64,000 nt of DNA from Treponema_C sp050320395 (GCF_050320395.1 NZ_CP144459.1:310001-374000), one strand, 5' to 3'; numbered from the stretch's first letter, positions 36,161 to 45,709 are shown. Made by a program: numbers and translations. The notes: a model not told the origin generated them from the sequence alone.

Positions 36161-37955
36161 TCAGGCTGCCTCCGATATGTATTTCGGTTCCTCCAAAACG
36201 GCTTTTACGGATTTCAAAAAGAGCATTTGCTCCTGCAAACATTTTAAGCCGTACTCCGGTATTTATCAAGCCCATGCCGCCGATGCGCACTTCTCCTATG
36301 TGTTGTGCCGGATCTATAAGAAACTCGCTGATTGCGTAAAAAATCTCAAAATGTTTTTTTTCGTCGATGCCGCATCCGTTGTCGGCTATAATACAATGCC
36401 AGCTGTCATTTTCCATGTACACTTTTATATACAGCTTCCACGGCGGTTCGATTCTTTTAAATGCGTGGGAAAAACAGTTTTCAACCAGGGGCTGAATAAT
36501 CAATCGGGGAACTTTGATTTTTTGTGTTTCAATATTGTTATCTATATCGATGCGTATATCGACTTGTTCTCCGAATCGTATGTGCATTAAAGAAAGATAG
36601 TGTTCGGTGTGTTCCAGTTCCTCATGCAGTGTAACGGTCTGTTCATTAAATACGGTAATGTACCGAAACATTGAAGATAATTCCGTACAAATTTTAATGA
36701 CGGCCGTATGATTTTGTTCTCTGCTGCATGCACTGATAACTGCAAGCATGTTGTATAAAAAGTGCGGGTCTATTTGTGACTGCAATGCTATAAAATGAGC
36801 TTTTAACTCTTCCGTTTTTGCAATATTTTTTTGATGAACGGAATCCTGTAGTTTTTCAAATAAACGGTTAAAGGTCGATGATATAAAATCCGTTTCATCT
36901 TTTGATTGATCTTTTTCAGGTATCGGAAGTTCAGCTTGTATTGATGCCGTATCTTCTATTTTCTTTATTGCCCGTTCAAGCGGTTGAGTAATTTTTTTTG
37001 CACTTAAAAAACCTGCGGAAGCAAAAAAAGCCGTAAGCGCGAAGGTGAGCATAAAAAAAGTAAAACTTATATTACGGATATTTTTATGCAGAGTAAGTTT
37101 ATTATCTATGAAAACCGTAGTCCAGCCGACGGATGAAGAACGGCTGTAAAAAATCAGGCTGTCTCTTTTTTTATTTTTTATTTCAAACATATCCGTTTCC
37201 ACGTTTTGTAAGCCGATTTTATTTATAATATCCGCATAAAATTCCTGAACCTCATTATTTTCGGTATATACGGGCAAACCGTCTTTATTAAAAATACATT
37301 TTTGAAAATCGGCCGCCCCTGCACTGTTTAGGATTTTAGTTATTTCTTCAAAGGGGACCTGTATTTCGGCATATCCCGTTTTTTCAAAACTGTGCAAGTC
37401 GGTAACGGCCCGAAAAATACTTATAATCGAACGCTCTCTGTTTTTACTCCAATAATCGGCATGAGGTAAAGAGATGTTGATTGTATCGATAGATTTTATG
37501 TTGGGTTCTATATCGGTTTTGAAAAATCCGGATACAAAATTTTCTTTGACAATATCTACATTGTCGGGTATTCCGAAAGAAAAATATTTTCCGTCTTGGT
37601 TATAAATACTTGCTCTCAGGGGCGGCCGTGAGGCGGGCAGGGCAATGGTTATAAAGGTTCTGTCCAAATCACTTTGTTCTGCTGTAGTAAGTCGGTCATA
37701 ACTTATATCGTGCGATAAAAAACGTGCAATAACGGGATTGCTTACGCAAAACAAGGCAGTTCTATCCAAATCCAATAAAAGAGCTTCGGTTTGCTGCATG
37801 GTGCGCAGGACGATATCTTTAACCGAATCGGTGTATTTTGTCGTCAGCATTTGGACGGCATACCGGTAAAAAAAGATAAAACTTAAGTTGACGGCGGCAA
37901 CAAAAAGAGAAAGATAGAGAATGAATATTTTAGAGCGCAATCTTATCTTTTTCAT
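36138..37955 (-). CDS. sensor histidine kinase (YesM family)
   Basis: The 605-residue membrane sensor has one transmembrane helix near residues 10-31, a periplasmic sensing region (about 32-290), a second helix (about 295-317) and a HAMP-like linker. The His_kinase domain follows, with phosphorylatable His near residue 397 in QSQIDPHFLYNMLAV. A HATPase domain (IIQPLVENCFSHAFKR and DNGCGIDEKK) completes it. It should phosphorylate the overlapping AraC-type regulator in response to an extracellular sugar or its binding protein. A TATACT box lies nine bases before the ATG without a clear ribosome-binding site. Confidence 0.92.
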   Translation of the reverse strand: MKKIRLRSKIFILYLSLFVAAVNLSFIFFYRYAVQMLTTKYTDSVKDIVLRTMQQTEALLLDLDRTALFCVSNPVIARFLSHDISYDRLTTAEQSDLDRTFITIALPASRPPLRASIYNQDGKYFSFGIPDNVDIVKENFVSGFFKTDIEPNIKSIDTINISLPHADYWSKNRERSIISIFRAVTDLHSFEKTGYAEIQVPFEEITKILNSAGAADFQKCIFNKDGLPVYTENNEVQEFYADIINKIGLQNVETDMFEIKNKKRDSLIFYSRSSSVGWTTVFIDNKLTLHKNIRNISFTFFMLTFALTAFFASAGFLSAKKITQPLERAIKKIEDTASIQAELPIPEKDQSKDETDFISSTFNRLFEKLQDSVHQKNIAKTEELKAHFIALQSQIDPHFLYNMLAVISACSREQNHTAVIKICTELSSMFRYITVFNEQTVTLHEELEHTEHYLSLMHIRFGEQVDIRIDIDNNIETQKIKVPRLIIQPLVENCFSHAFKRIEPPWKLYIKVYMENDSWHCIIADNGCGIDEKKHFEIFYAISEFLIDPAQHIGEVRIGGMGLINTGVRLKMFAGANALFEIRKSRFGGTEIHIGGSLNDSCVCC

Positions 37956-38007
37956 TTATAATAAAGTATACAATACCGGAAAAAAATAATAAATATATGA
38001 AAAATAC

Positions 38008-38039
38008 ATTTTTTGCATATTTTGAGTTATTTTTTACAT
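38008..38039 (+). promoter_or_regulatory. direct repeats likely bound by the AraC-type regulator
   Basis: ATTTTTTGCAT (38008-38018) and ATTTTTTACAT (38029-38039) differ at one position and are 21 bp apart, two helical turns, in direct orientation. They lie about 30-60 bp upstream of the TATAAT at 38070-38075, where an AraC-type activator would contact RNA polymerase. Confidence 0.5.
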
Positions 38040-38103
38040 TCCATTCTACGAAATTCGGAGTACACTATATATAATCTATAACTACAATGATACAGGAGGC
38101 TGT

Positions 38104-39402
38104 ATGAAAAAAATTGTAATGACATGCATGGTATGCTGTATGGCTTTTGCGGTTTTATTTGCCGCGGGAGGAAAAGAAGAAGGAAAAGAGAAAAAAAAGA
38201 ACGTTGAATTATCTCTTATGATTCCGCAGGGCAGCTGGCGTGATGTATATACGGATATGGCTGCCGCTATAAAAGAAGATACGGGATATTCCGTTGAATT
38301 TCAGGTTATTCCCGATGATCAGTTTTATCCGCTTATGCAGACAAAACTTGCTACCGGCGAAGTCCCCGATATTATTAAACATAATATCCCCACAAATAAT
38401 ACGGAATTGAATGCAAACAACACGATGGTCGATTTGACCAATGAACCCTGGGCTTCCCGTCTGGTAAACCCGAATCTTTTAAAAGACCCTCAAAGCGGAA
38501 AAATCTTTGCCCTTCCCATAGAGTCTTCCAGCTTTTTCGGCGGTATTTATTACAACAAAAAAGTATTCAAAGAACTCGGTATTTCGGAGAAACAGCCTGC
38601 AACATGGGAAGAATTTTTGAATGTACTGCGGAAAATTAAAAAGAGCGGAAAAGGAATTATTCCCGTTGCTTCTTCCGAAAAAGACAGTTGGACAACACAG
38701 GTCTTTACCACACTCGGATTTCCTGTTGCGGTTGCAAAAAAGCCTGAAGTGTGGAATAAGCTGCTTATCAATAAACTCAAGTGGAGCGATGTTCCCGAAT
38801 TCAAAATGATTCTTGACCGCTACAATATGATATTTAAAGAAGGACTGGTCAACTCGGACAATCTTTCTTTTACATATGACATGGCAAAAGAAGCTGTTGC
38901 TACGGGAAAAGCCGCAATGATGATGAACGGAGAATGGGTTGTAGTCGATATGATGGCAAAATGGCCCGGAGTTGAAATCGGTTATTGGAATATTCCGTTC
39001 ACAGACAGTTATGATATTATCGCAACCGGAAGCTATGTCGGCGGCTTTTTTGTTCCGAAAAAAGGAAACGCTCAGGAAGCTGTCAAATTCCTTAATATCT
39101 GGTCACAGCCGAAATATCAAAATATGTATTTTGCCGCACATCCCGGTTTTCCCGGTTTAAATGGTGTGGACGGCGGAAAAGTTCCCGAATGTGTGCAGCA
39201 CGTTGTTGATACGTATATCAAAACAGGTAAATACGTATATGAAATGAATGCGATGGTGAACGTTGCTTCTCCGATTTTACCTGAATTGTGGAAGTACTAT
39301 GTTGAAATGTCTGCCGGAATCAAAACTCCCGCGGAAGTTTTAAAGGCATGGGATACTTTATACAGCGATTATATGAAATCCAGAAAGGAACCCGGATTTT
39401 AA
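38104..39402 (+). CDS. extracellular solute-binding protein of a CUT1 sugar transporter
   Basis: The 432-residue family 1 solute-binding protein would capture an oligosaccharide or glycoside in the periplasm. The signal peptide (MKKIVMTCMVCCMAFAVLFA) is followed by AGGKEEGKE, and no cysteine sits at the expected lipidation site. Visible family features include GKIFALPIESSSFFGGIYYNKKVFKELGI and AMMMNGEWVVVDMM. AGGAGG precedes the ATG. It is the first gene of a transporter operon divergent from the two-component system. No ATPase gene is present, so a shared MsmK/UgpC-type ATPase elsewhere is inferred. Confidence 0.9.
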   Translation: MKKIVMTCMVCCMAFAVLFAAGGKEEGKEKKKNVELSLMIPQGSWRDVYTDMAAAIKEDTGYSVEFQVIPDDQFYPLMQTKLATGEVPDIIKHNIPTNNTELNANNTMVDLTNEPWASRLVNPNLLKDPQSGKIFALPIESSSFFGGIYYNKKVFKELGISEKQPATWEEFLNVLRKIKKSGKGIIPVASSEKDSWTTQVFTTLGFPVAVAKKPEVWNKLLINKLKWSDVPEFKMILDRYNMIFKEGLVNSDNLSFTYDMAKEAVATGKAAMMMNGEWVVVDMMAKWPGVEIGYWNIPFTDSYDIIATGSYVGGFFVPKKGNAQEAVKFLNIWSQPKYQNMYFAAHPGFPGLNGVDGGKVPECVQHVVDTYIKTGKYVYEMNAMVNVASPILPELWKYYVEMSAGIKTPAEVLKAWDTLYSDYMKSRKEPGF

Positions 39403-39456
39403 TCGGATAAAAAGGAGCTAAGGATCCGATAAGCGATAGTTCTATATTGTATCGGT

Positions 39457-39500
39457 GATGTGCCGGGTAAATGTTCCGTTTCCGGCACATCTGTTATTTT
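39457..39500 (+). terminator. attenuating hairpin between binding-protein and permease genes
   Basis: Ten-base arms GATGTGCCGG and CCGGCACATC (39457-39466 and 39482-39491) are followed by TGTTATTTT. It probably ends part of the transcripts after the binding-protein gene, leaving lower permease expression. Confidence 0.55.
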
Positions 39501-39524
39501 ATAAACATTTGTCAGGAGACGACT

Positions 39525-40406
39525 ATGCAAAAAAGGCGTATTGATTCTTTGTATCCGGATTACTTTGCTTTTCCGGCACTGTTTGTTTATTCGATTTTTT
39601 TTACCGTTCCGATCCTCGCAGCTTTTTTATTGTCATTTACCGATTGGCATATTATGCGTTTATTTTCTCCGCATTTTATAGGCATTGAAAATTTTATTTA
39701 TTTATTTAAAGATACCAATTTTATTTTGGCGTTGAAAAATACGTTTATCTTTGCTTTCTTTACGATGGTATTTAAAGTATTATTCGGTCTGCTTTTAGCG
39801 CTTGCCCTCGTACAACCCTTAAAAACAAAAAATATTCTGCGTACTGTCTTTTATATGCCTGCGGTACTCAGCATTGTTATTGCGGGTGTTTTGTTCCAGG
39901 CCTTATTTAAAAGCAACGGATTTTTGAATGCCTTTTTAACAGCAATCGGTTTAAGCTCTTGGGCAACCGATTGGATTGGAAACCCTAAAACGGCACTTTT
40001 TACTACCATTGTTGTTGAGATTTGGCGTTGGAGCGGTTTTACCATGGCGATTTTAATTGCGGGACTTCAAAATATTTCACACGATTATTATGAGTCGGCA
40101 CAAATAGACGGAACTTCGGCATGGCAGCGGTTTTTATTTATCACGCTGCCCCTCTTGCGTCCTGCGTTGACTATTACGATTGTTATGCACACAATCGGGG
40201 GGCTGAAAGTTTTTGAGCAGGTTTTTGTTATTACCGCAGGAGGCCCCGGATTTGCGTCTCAGGTTTTGGGAACCTATATTTTTACCGCCTTTGCTCAAGG
40301 CCGTTTAGGACGTTCCACGGCAATGGGACTGATTTTATTTCTCCTTGTATTTGCCGTTTCATACACCGTTAATAAGCTTTTAAAACGAAAGGAGGCTGAT
40401 ATATGA
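39525..40406 (+). CDS. sugar ABC transporter permease, MalF type
   Basis: The roughly 293-residue permease has six hydrophobic segments and the EAA loop ESAQIDGTSAWQRFLFITLPLLRPA that docks with the ATPase. I use the ATG at 39525 (MQKRRIDSLYPDYFAFPALF), preceded by AGGAGA; the longer frame from 39471 overlaps the hairpin and has no family resemblance. Its stop overlaps the start of the second permease as ATGA. Confidence 0.9.
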   Translation: MQKRRIDSLYPDYFAFPALFVYSIFFTVPILAAFLLSFTDWHIMRLFSPHFIGIENFIYLFKDTNFILALKNTFIFAFFTMVFKVLFGLLLALALVQPLKTKNILRTVFYMPAVLSIVIAGVLFQALFKSNGFLNAFLTAIGLSSWATDWIGNPKTALFTTIVVEIWRWSGFTMAILIAGLQNISHDYYESAQIDGTSAWQRFLFITLPLLRPALTITIVMHTIGGLKVFEQVFVITAGGPGFASQVLGTYIFTAFAQGRLGRSTAMGLILFLLVFAVSYTVNKLLKRKEADI

Positions 40407-41239
40407 AATTCCGATTAATGCAAAAAAAACATATTTCCATGCTTATATTGGAAATATGTATGATTTTATTATCGCTGCTTATCATTGTTCCGCTTTTAAT
40501 TATGATTTTCGGTTCTTTGAAAACTCCTGCGAGAGCTGCCCGTTTTTCTTTGGAGTTTCCGGTTGAAATGCTTTTTTCAAACTACACCTATGTAATAAAA
40601 AAAGCGAATATATTCCGTGCAGCAATGAACAGCATTATCGTAACGTTTTGTGCCGTTTCGGTTTGTGTTTTTTGCTCCGCCTTGGTGTCGTTTTTGGCGG
40701 CACGGAAGCGCAGCTCTTTTACCCGATTTTTAAATACCTATTTTTTGGCGGGACTGATTGCTCCGGTACAAATTATAACAACCTTCGGATTGCTCCATGT
40801 ATTACGGCTCAACGGTACATATCTGGGTGTTATATTGGTATTCAGCGCGATACAAATGTCTTGGGGTGTGTTTATGTTTACCGGATTTATAGAAACCGTA
40901 CCGAAAGAATTGGACGAGGCAGCCTTTATCGACGGCTATCCTCCCCTGCGGGTATTTTTTTCGATAATTTTACCGCTTCTTAAACCGATAACGGTAACCA
41001 CCGTAGTTATGCTCGCTATTTTTATTTGGAACGATTTTCAAATTCCCCTTTACTTTTTTAACACCGCAAAAAGCTGGACACTTCCGCTTACGGTATATAA
41101 TTTTTTCGGAAGATACTTTAATTATTGGAATTATGTGTTTGCAAACCTTGTATTGGTAGCCCTGCCCGTTACTGTTTTATATTTATTCGGTCAAAAATAC
41201 GTCATTGACGGAATGACCGCCGGAGCTGTAAAGGGCTGA
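40403..41239 (+). CDS. sugar ABC transporter permease, MalG type
   Basis: The 278-residue partner permease has six membrane segments and the EAA loop DEAAFIDGYPPLRVFFSIILPLLKP. It ends with VIDGMTAGAVKG, typical of MalG-like CUT1 permeases. It is translationally coupled to the first permease by an ATGA overlap, with AAAGGAGG upstream. The glycosidase gene follows after 19 bp. Confidence 0.92.
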   Translation: MKFRLMQKKHISMLILEICMILLSLLIIVPLLIMIFGSLKTPARAARFSLEFPVEMLFSNYTYVIKKANIFRAAMNSIIVTFCAVSVCVFCSALVSFLAARKRSSFTRFLNTYFLAGLIAPVQIITTFGLLHVLRLNGTYLGVILVFSAIQMSWGVFMFTGFIETVPKELDEAAFIDGYPPLRVFFSIILPLLKPITVTTVVMLAIFIWNDFQIPLYFFNTAKSWTLPLTVYNFFGRYFNYWNYVFANLVLVALPVTVLYLFGQKYVIDGMTAGAVKG

Positions 41240-41258
41240 ACACTATTTAGGAGTTATT

Positions 41259-43259
41259 ATGTTGGCGTTTAGGCAAGTTCACTTGGACTTTCATACTTCC
41301 GGTTTAATACCGGCAATCGGAGAAAAATTCGATAAAAACCGGTTTCAGGCTGCTTTAAAAGCGGGATATGTAAATTCGATTACCGTTTTTTCAAAATGCC
41401 ATCACGGATGGTCGTATCATCCGACAAAGGTTAATGAAATGCATCCGCATTTAAAATTCGATTTATTACGGGAACAGCTTGATGCCTGTAAAGAAATAGG
41501 TGTACGTGCTCCCGTGTATATTTCCGCCGGTTTGGATGAAAAAGAAGCGGTACGGCATCCCGAATGGCTGTTTCGAAAGGCCGATGAATCTCTGAGCTGG
41601 GCGGAAGATTTTACGGGAACGCCCTGTTTTCATGTGCTGTGTTTTAATACCGGCTATATGGACTTGCTTGAAAAACAAATAGAAGAGGTTATGCAGCAAT
41701 ACAATCCCTGCGGTATTTTTTTGGACATAGTGTCTATACAGCCCTGTTATTGCGCTTCCTGCCGTAACGAAATTTTAAGCAGAGGAAAGGATCCGCGCGA
41801 TTATAAAACCGCTATGGAGCAGGCTGAACTTGTTTATAAACGCTATACAAAACGGGTTGAAACCGTCGTCCGTAAATACAGTAAAACCTGTACAATCTTT
41901 CATAACGGCGGTCATATTCCCAAAGGACGGCGGGACATGGTAAAAAACAACAGCCACTTGGAAGTTGAAAGTTTGCCGACCGGCGGCTGGGGGTACGATC
42001 ACTTTCCGCTTTCCGCCTCTTATGTTATGTCTCTCGGAAAAGAGTATTTGGGTATGACGGGAAAATTTCACAGTACCTGGGGAGAATTCGGCGGTTTTAA
42101 GCATCCGAATGCCCTGCGCTATGAAACGGCCCTCTCTCTTGCATACGGTGCAAAATGTTCGGTCGGCGACCAGCTGCATCCTTCGGGACTTATGAATGAC
42201 GATACGTATAAACTTATCGGAGAAGCATACCGCGAAGTTGAGGTAAAAGAAGTATGGTGCGAAGAAGCGGTGAATATTGCCGATATAGGAGTGATCAGTC
42301 AGGAAGCGGCAGGTACGGATATTGCAAATAGAGATACCGTATATAACGGTGATATCGGTGCAAACAGAGTTCTTATGGAAGGAAAATATCTGTATCATTT
42401 TTTGGATACGGAAAGCGATTTTTTACCGTATAAAGTCATTATTTTACCCGATACAATACGGCTTAACGAAAAGCTGCAAAAAAAACTTCAAGCTTATCTT
42501 GCTACGGGCGGAAAAATTCTTGCGTCGGGACAAAGCGGTCTCGGATCGGATAACGACGCTTTTGTTCTTGACTTTTCGGCCGAGTATAAAGGCGAGACGG
42601 AAAACCGTCCCGATTATGTGATTGCGGACGCACGGTTCGGGATAGGAACGAGCGCCCATGTTATGTATACGCAGGGTTTTAAAATAAAACGCTTACAGGG
42701 AGGTTCGCCCTTACGCCGCCAAAAATCTTACTTTAACCGCGACACCTATGCGTTTTGTTCACATCAGCATACGCCGAACGATGACAGGGCTCCTTTGGAA
42801 GATGCTTCGGTTTTTACGGACAGCACCGTCTATATAGCATGGAATATCTTTTCGGATTACGGAAAAACCGGTTCTCTGCATCATAAAAAAATCCTTATGT
42901 ATGCACTCGATTATTTACTCGGAAAAGAAAAAACAATAAAAACTTCTTTACCCGATAAAGCGGTTGTAACCGTAACCGAACAAAAAAAGCGCAAGCGCTA
43001 CATAGTGCACAACCTTTTTGCACATACGACAAATAGGGGTACATTTTCGGCCGATACACAGGGAACGCGGAATATTGAAGTGATAGAGGACATTGTACCG
43101 CTGCATAATATCAAAACGGAAGTTTGTCTTCCGCACCGCATAAAGCGGGCTTTGCTTGAGCCGCAGCACATTGAAATCCCCTTTGAGTATGAGGGAGAGC
43201 ATTTGCGTTTTAGCGTTCCTCAAGTGGAATGTCATCAAATGGTTGTGCTTGAGTATTGA
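41259..43259 (+). CDS. GH151-like glycosidase, candidate alpha-L-fucosidase
   Basis: The 666-residue protein has no signal peptide, so it acts in the cytoplasm on imported sugars. The N-terminal barrel begins FRQVHLDFHTSGLIPAIGEKFD and VNSITVFSKCHHGWSYHPT, which resembles the GHL6-type fold of glycoside hydrolase family 151, whose characterised members are alpha-L-fucosidases. A region after residue 350 resembles the beta-galactosidase trimerisation domain (GIDANRVLMEGKYLYHFLDTESDF-type segment). I cannot name the catalytic residues. Position directly after two sugar permeases supports hydrolysis of the transported glycoside. GGAG precedes the ATG. Other GHL6-type activities cannot be excluded. 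Confidence 0.65.
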   Translation: MLAFRQVHLDFHTSGLIPAIGEKFDKNRFQAALKAGYVNSITVFSKCHHGWSYHPTKVNEMHPHLKFDLLREQLDACKEIGVRAPVYISAGLDEKEAVRHPEWLFRKADESLSWAEDFTGTPCFHVLCFNTGYMDLLEKQIEEVMQQYNPCGIFLDIVSIQPCYCASCRNEILSRGKDPRDYKTAMEQAELVYKRYTKRVETVVRKYSKTCTIFHNGGHIPKGRRDMVKNNSHLEVESLPTGGWGYDHFPLSASYVMSLGKEYLGMTGKFHSTWGEFGGFKHPNALRYETALSLAYGAKCSVGDQLHPSGLMNDDTYKLIGEAYREVEVKEVWCEEAVNIADIGVISQEAAGTDIANRDTVYNGDIGANRVLMEGKYLYHFLDTESDFLPYKVIILPDTIRLNEKLQKKLQAYLATGGKILASGQSGLGSDNDAFVLDFSAEYKGETENRPDYVIADARFGIGTSAHVMYTQGFKIKRLQGGSPLRRQKSYFNRDTYAFCSHQHTPNDDRAPLEDASVFTDSTVYIAWNIFSDYGKTGSLHHKKILMYALDYLLGKEKTIKTSLPDKAVVTVTEQKKRKRYIVHNLFAHTTNRGTFSADTQGTRNIEVIEDIVPLHNIKTEVCLPHRIKRALLEPQHIEIPFEYEGEHLRFSVPQVECHQMVVLEY

Positions 43260-43274
43260 GCGGCACGGGACTCT

Positions 43275-44216
43275 TTATTCATACAGTGTTCCGACTTTTT
43301 CGCATTCGGCATTGCGGGCGGCGCACCACGTTCCCTTTGCAAGAGCCGCTTGAATATCAGGCTTGCCCGAATTTTCTGCGGCGGTTTTTAAGTATTCATA
43401 TAAAAAGCCTGAAGAAAAAGAATCTCCGCAGCCGATGGTATTTACGGCTTGTACCTTTTCAGTCGGAACTTCAAAGGCCTCGCCGCGAAATGCCCCTATT
43501 GTACTGTCGCCGCCCCGCGTTATAACGATGCAGTTGTTTAACTCGCGGCTTTTATCGGCAACAACCCGCATAAGTTCCGCCGTATCGGTAATCTCCGTTT
43601 TACAAAAGGTACCGCAAAATTCCTTCGCGTTTATTTTTATAATATCAGGAGTGCATACTTTCAATACGGAAAGCAGCTCTTTCCCCCAAAAATCGACAAG
43701 GATGACTACTCCCGTATCGCACGCGCTTTTACATACGCGGACCTTAAAGTCTTCCGGCCATATTTTGGGCGTTGTTCCCGCAAATAAAAGGGCATCGCTT
43801 TTTTTTAAAGCCTTTTGCAGTTCAGACCACAGCTGTTTTTCGGCCTTTACGATTAACTCCGTATCTTTTTTTTCCGTGTAAGCCGGCTCGTCCATAACCA
43901 ATTCCGTTACGCGGCCGTTTTCTCTTTCCAAAAGGGTACAGCATTCGCGTACTCTGCCGGGAACGGGTATTATTGAAGCTTCCAATCCGTCCGCTTTGGC
44001 AAGCATAACAAACTCGTCCATATTTTCCATACCGGCAGGACAGATAAGGAAGGCACAATGTTCTTCCAGTTGATTGAGAACCCGCGCCGCATTAACCGCT
44101 TTTCCGGATGCATCGAGCCGATAATGAACAGAACGGTTTACTTCCTCCATATTAATCCGCTCAAAAACGGCGGTACGCTGAACGGTTGTACTCATACACA
44201 GTGTTGTTATGCGCAT
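43275..44216 (-). CDS. PfkB-family sugar or sugar-phosphate kinase
   Basis: The 313-residue protein has the C-terminal PfkB signature NTIGCGDSFSSGFLYEYL with catalytic Asp and an N-terminal segment DASGKAVNAARVLNQL. That arrangement resembles 1-phosphofructokinase/tagatose-6-phosphate kinases more than ribokinase. It lies convergent to the glycosidase gene and divergent from the small metabolic genes. AGAGGT lies before the ATG. The substrate is unassigned; the surrounding cluster points to a sugar released by the glycosidase. Confidence 0.8.
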   Translation of the reverse strand: MRITTLCMSTTVQRTAVFERINMEEVNRSVHYRLDASGKAVNAARVLNQLEEHCAFLICPAGMENMDEFVMLAKADGLEASIIPVPGRVRECCTLLERENGRVTELVMDEPAYTEKKDTELIVKAEKQLWSELQKALKKSDALLFAGTTPKIWPEDFKVRVCKSACDTGVVILVDFWGKELLSVLKVCTPDIIKINAKEFCGTFCKTEITDTAELMRVVADKSRELNNCIVITRGGDSTIGAFRGEAFEVPTEKVQAVNTIGCGDSFSSGFLYEYLKTAAENSGKPDIQAALAKGTWCAARNAECEKVGTLYE

Positions 44217-44366
44217 TGTTTTTACCTCTTATCCTCACTGTATCTTATCGGCCCTGAAAAGGCAAGCACTGCGGACTACAAAGTCTTGATAAAAAAAGCA
44301 TAAAGTTTTATAAAGGAAGCTGATGAATACAAACGCATACCTCACATAATTATAAGGAGTAATACG

Positions 44367-44849
44367 ATGCGAAAAATTAAGGCTCAAAAATTGACCGCGG
44401 AAAACTTCAGTGTATACGGAAGTTTTACGGACCTTTTTAATCCTGAAGGTCATTCTTTGGGAGATTTTTATCCGGACAGACTGCTTGAACCGGCTAAAAC
44501 CTCGCTTCCCATGGCTTTTTCTCCTTTAATAGTGCGCAAACCCGAACGTATGTTGATTCACACGGTCGAGTATCACAATTACACCGGCGAGGTTTTGCTG
44601 CCGCTGGACACGGATGTGGTGATTCATGTTGCGCCTGTCGGCAATACTTTGATTCCGGAAAAAACGGAAGCCTTTATTGTACCTAAGGGGACAATCGTAC
44701 GGTTTAATACGGGAGTGTATCATTATTGTCCCTATTCAATCGAAAAGGATGAGGGCCGCGTTTTAATCGTGCTGCCCGAACGGACTTATATGAACGACTG
44801 CTGCGTCTTTGAATACGAAGAAAAAGACCGTATGGAGATTGTTCTGTAA
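44367..44849 (+). CDS. ureidoglycolate lyase-like cupin protein
   Basis: The 160-residue protein resembles the ureidoglycolate lyase (AllA) domain. The sequence has KAQKLTAENFSVYGSF near the start, then VEYHNYTGEVLLPLDTDVVIHVAPVG and PKGTIVRFNTGVYHYCPYSIEKDEGRVLIVLPERTY. No other purine-degradation genes are nearby, and the genes around it handle sugars. It may therefore be one of the homologues recruited to sugar-acid metabolism; that is inference. AAGGAG lies eight bases before the ATG. Confidence 0.65.
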   Translation: MRKIKAQKLTAENFSVYGSFTDLFNPEGHSLGDFYPDRLLEPAKTSLPMAFSPLIVRKPERMLIHTVEYHNYTGEVLLPLDTDVVIHVAPVGNTLIPEKTEAFIVPKGTIVRFNTGVYHYCPYSIEKDEGRVLIVLPERTYMNDCCVFEYEEKDRMEIVL

Positions 44850-44872
44850 AATATATTAAAAACGGAAAGAAT

Positions 44873-45709
44873 ATGAATATCGATTTATTTGACTCTTTAA
44901 TGGCAGAGGTAAAAGACTGCGGTTCCTTTGCCAAAGAAACGCAAAAAAATATAAGACGCGATTTTAAATCGGATAATTCCGTTGTAACGGCAACCGATAT
45001 CGCAATAGCCGAGCGTCTGATTGCAAAAATACAATCTCTGTTTCCGGATTGTAATATAATCAACGAAGAAATACAGGGGGCGGCATTTGATGAGCGGGCG
45101 CCTTATACCTTTATCTTTGACCCTATTGACGGAACCGACTCGTACAGTCAAGGCCTGCCCTCATGGTGTATCGGCGTCGGTATATTGGATAGAGAAAGAG
45201 AGGCCGCCGGGAGCATTGTCTATGCTCCGCGCTTCGGTAACTCCTGTGATGAGCTGTTTATGTGGACCGCTCCCGAAAGCGATACGGTATATTTAAACGG
45301 AACGGAGTTCAGCATTGACCCCGATATTATGCGGCAAAAAGACATGCCCAAGCAGATTACAACCGGCTCGGATCTTTTAACTCAAATCGATATGCAGCCG
45401 ATTATTCGGCAGCTTAAAGAGTCTTCCGTCGATTTTAAATTCAGGGCATTCGGCTCATCGCTTATTCATATTGTATCGGCCCTCGTATTTTGCGGAATCG
45501 ACGCCTGCATCGACCCTTCCTGCTATGTGTGGGATATAGCCCCCGCCCATGCCCTCGTAAAAAAATGCGGACTTGACTACCAATATTGTACGGGACAAGA
45601 ATTCCGCTATGACGATTCTCTTTTACTGCAGCGGAAAAAATTTCCCGAACCTCTTATTGTCGGGACAAAAAAGGGCAGGGACTTTTTGATTTCGAGGATA
45701 AGAGGGTAG
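44873..45709 (+). CDS. inositol monophosphatase-family phosphatase
   Basis: The 278-residue protein shows the metal-binding motif FDPIDGTDSYSQGLP (usual form DPxDGT) and the second motif CIDPSCYVWDIAPAHALVKKCG (WDxA). Both support a magnesium-dependent sugar- or inositol-phosphate phosphatase. An upstream Glu is present in NIINEEIQGA. It follows the lyase-like gene after 23 bp and is probably cotranscribed. Candidates include 3'-phosphoadenosine, fructose-bisphosphate or inositol phosphate substrates; context favours a sugar phosphate. Confidence 0.8.
   Translation: MNIDLFDSLMAEVKDCGSFAKETQKNIRRDFKSDNSVVTATDIAIAERLIAKIQSLFPDCNIINEEIQGAAFDERAPYTFIFDPIDGTDSYSQGLPSWCIGVGILDREREAAGSIVYAPRFGNSCDELFMWTAPESDTVYLNGTEFSIDPDIMRQKDMPKQITTGSDLLTQIDMQPIIRQLKESSVDFKFRAFGSSLIHIVSALVFCGIDACIDPSCYVWDIAPAHALVKKCGLDYQYCTGQEFRYDDSLLLQRKKFPEPLIVGTKKGRDFLISRIRG

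Noticed and set aside
41775..42398. A 207-codon antisense ORF inside the glycosidase gene
   Set aside because: It lies wholly opposite a supported gene and its translation is rich in Phe, Ile and His without domain character.
44323..44349. Eight-codon ORF (MNTNAYLT) with AAGGA upstream, before the ureidoglycolate lyase-like gene
   Set aside because: It has no associated terminator or pause structure and could easily arise by chance in AT-rich leader DNA.
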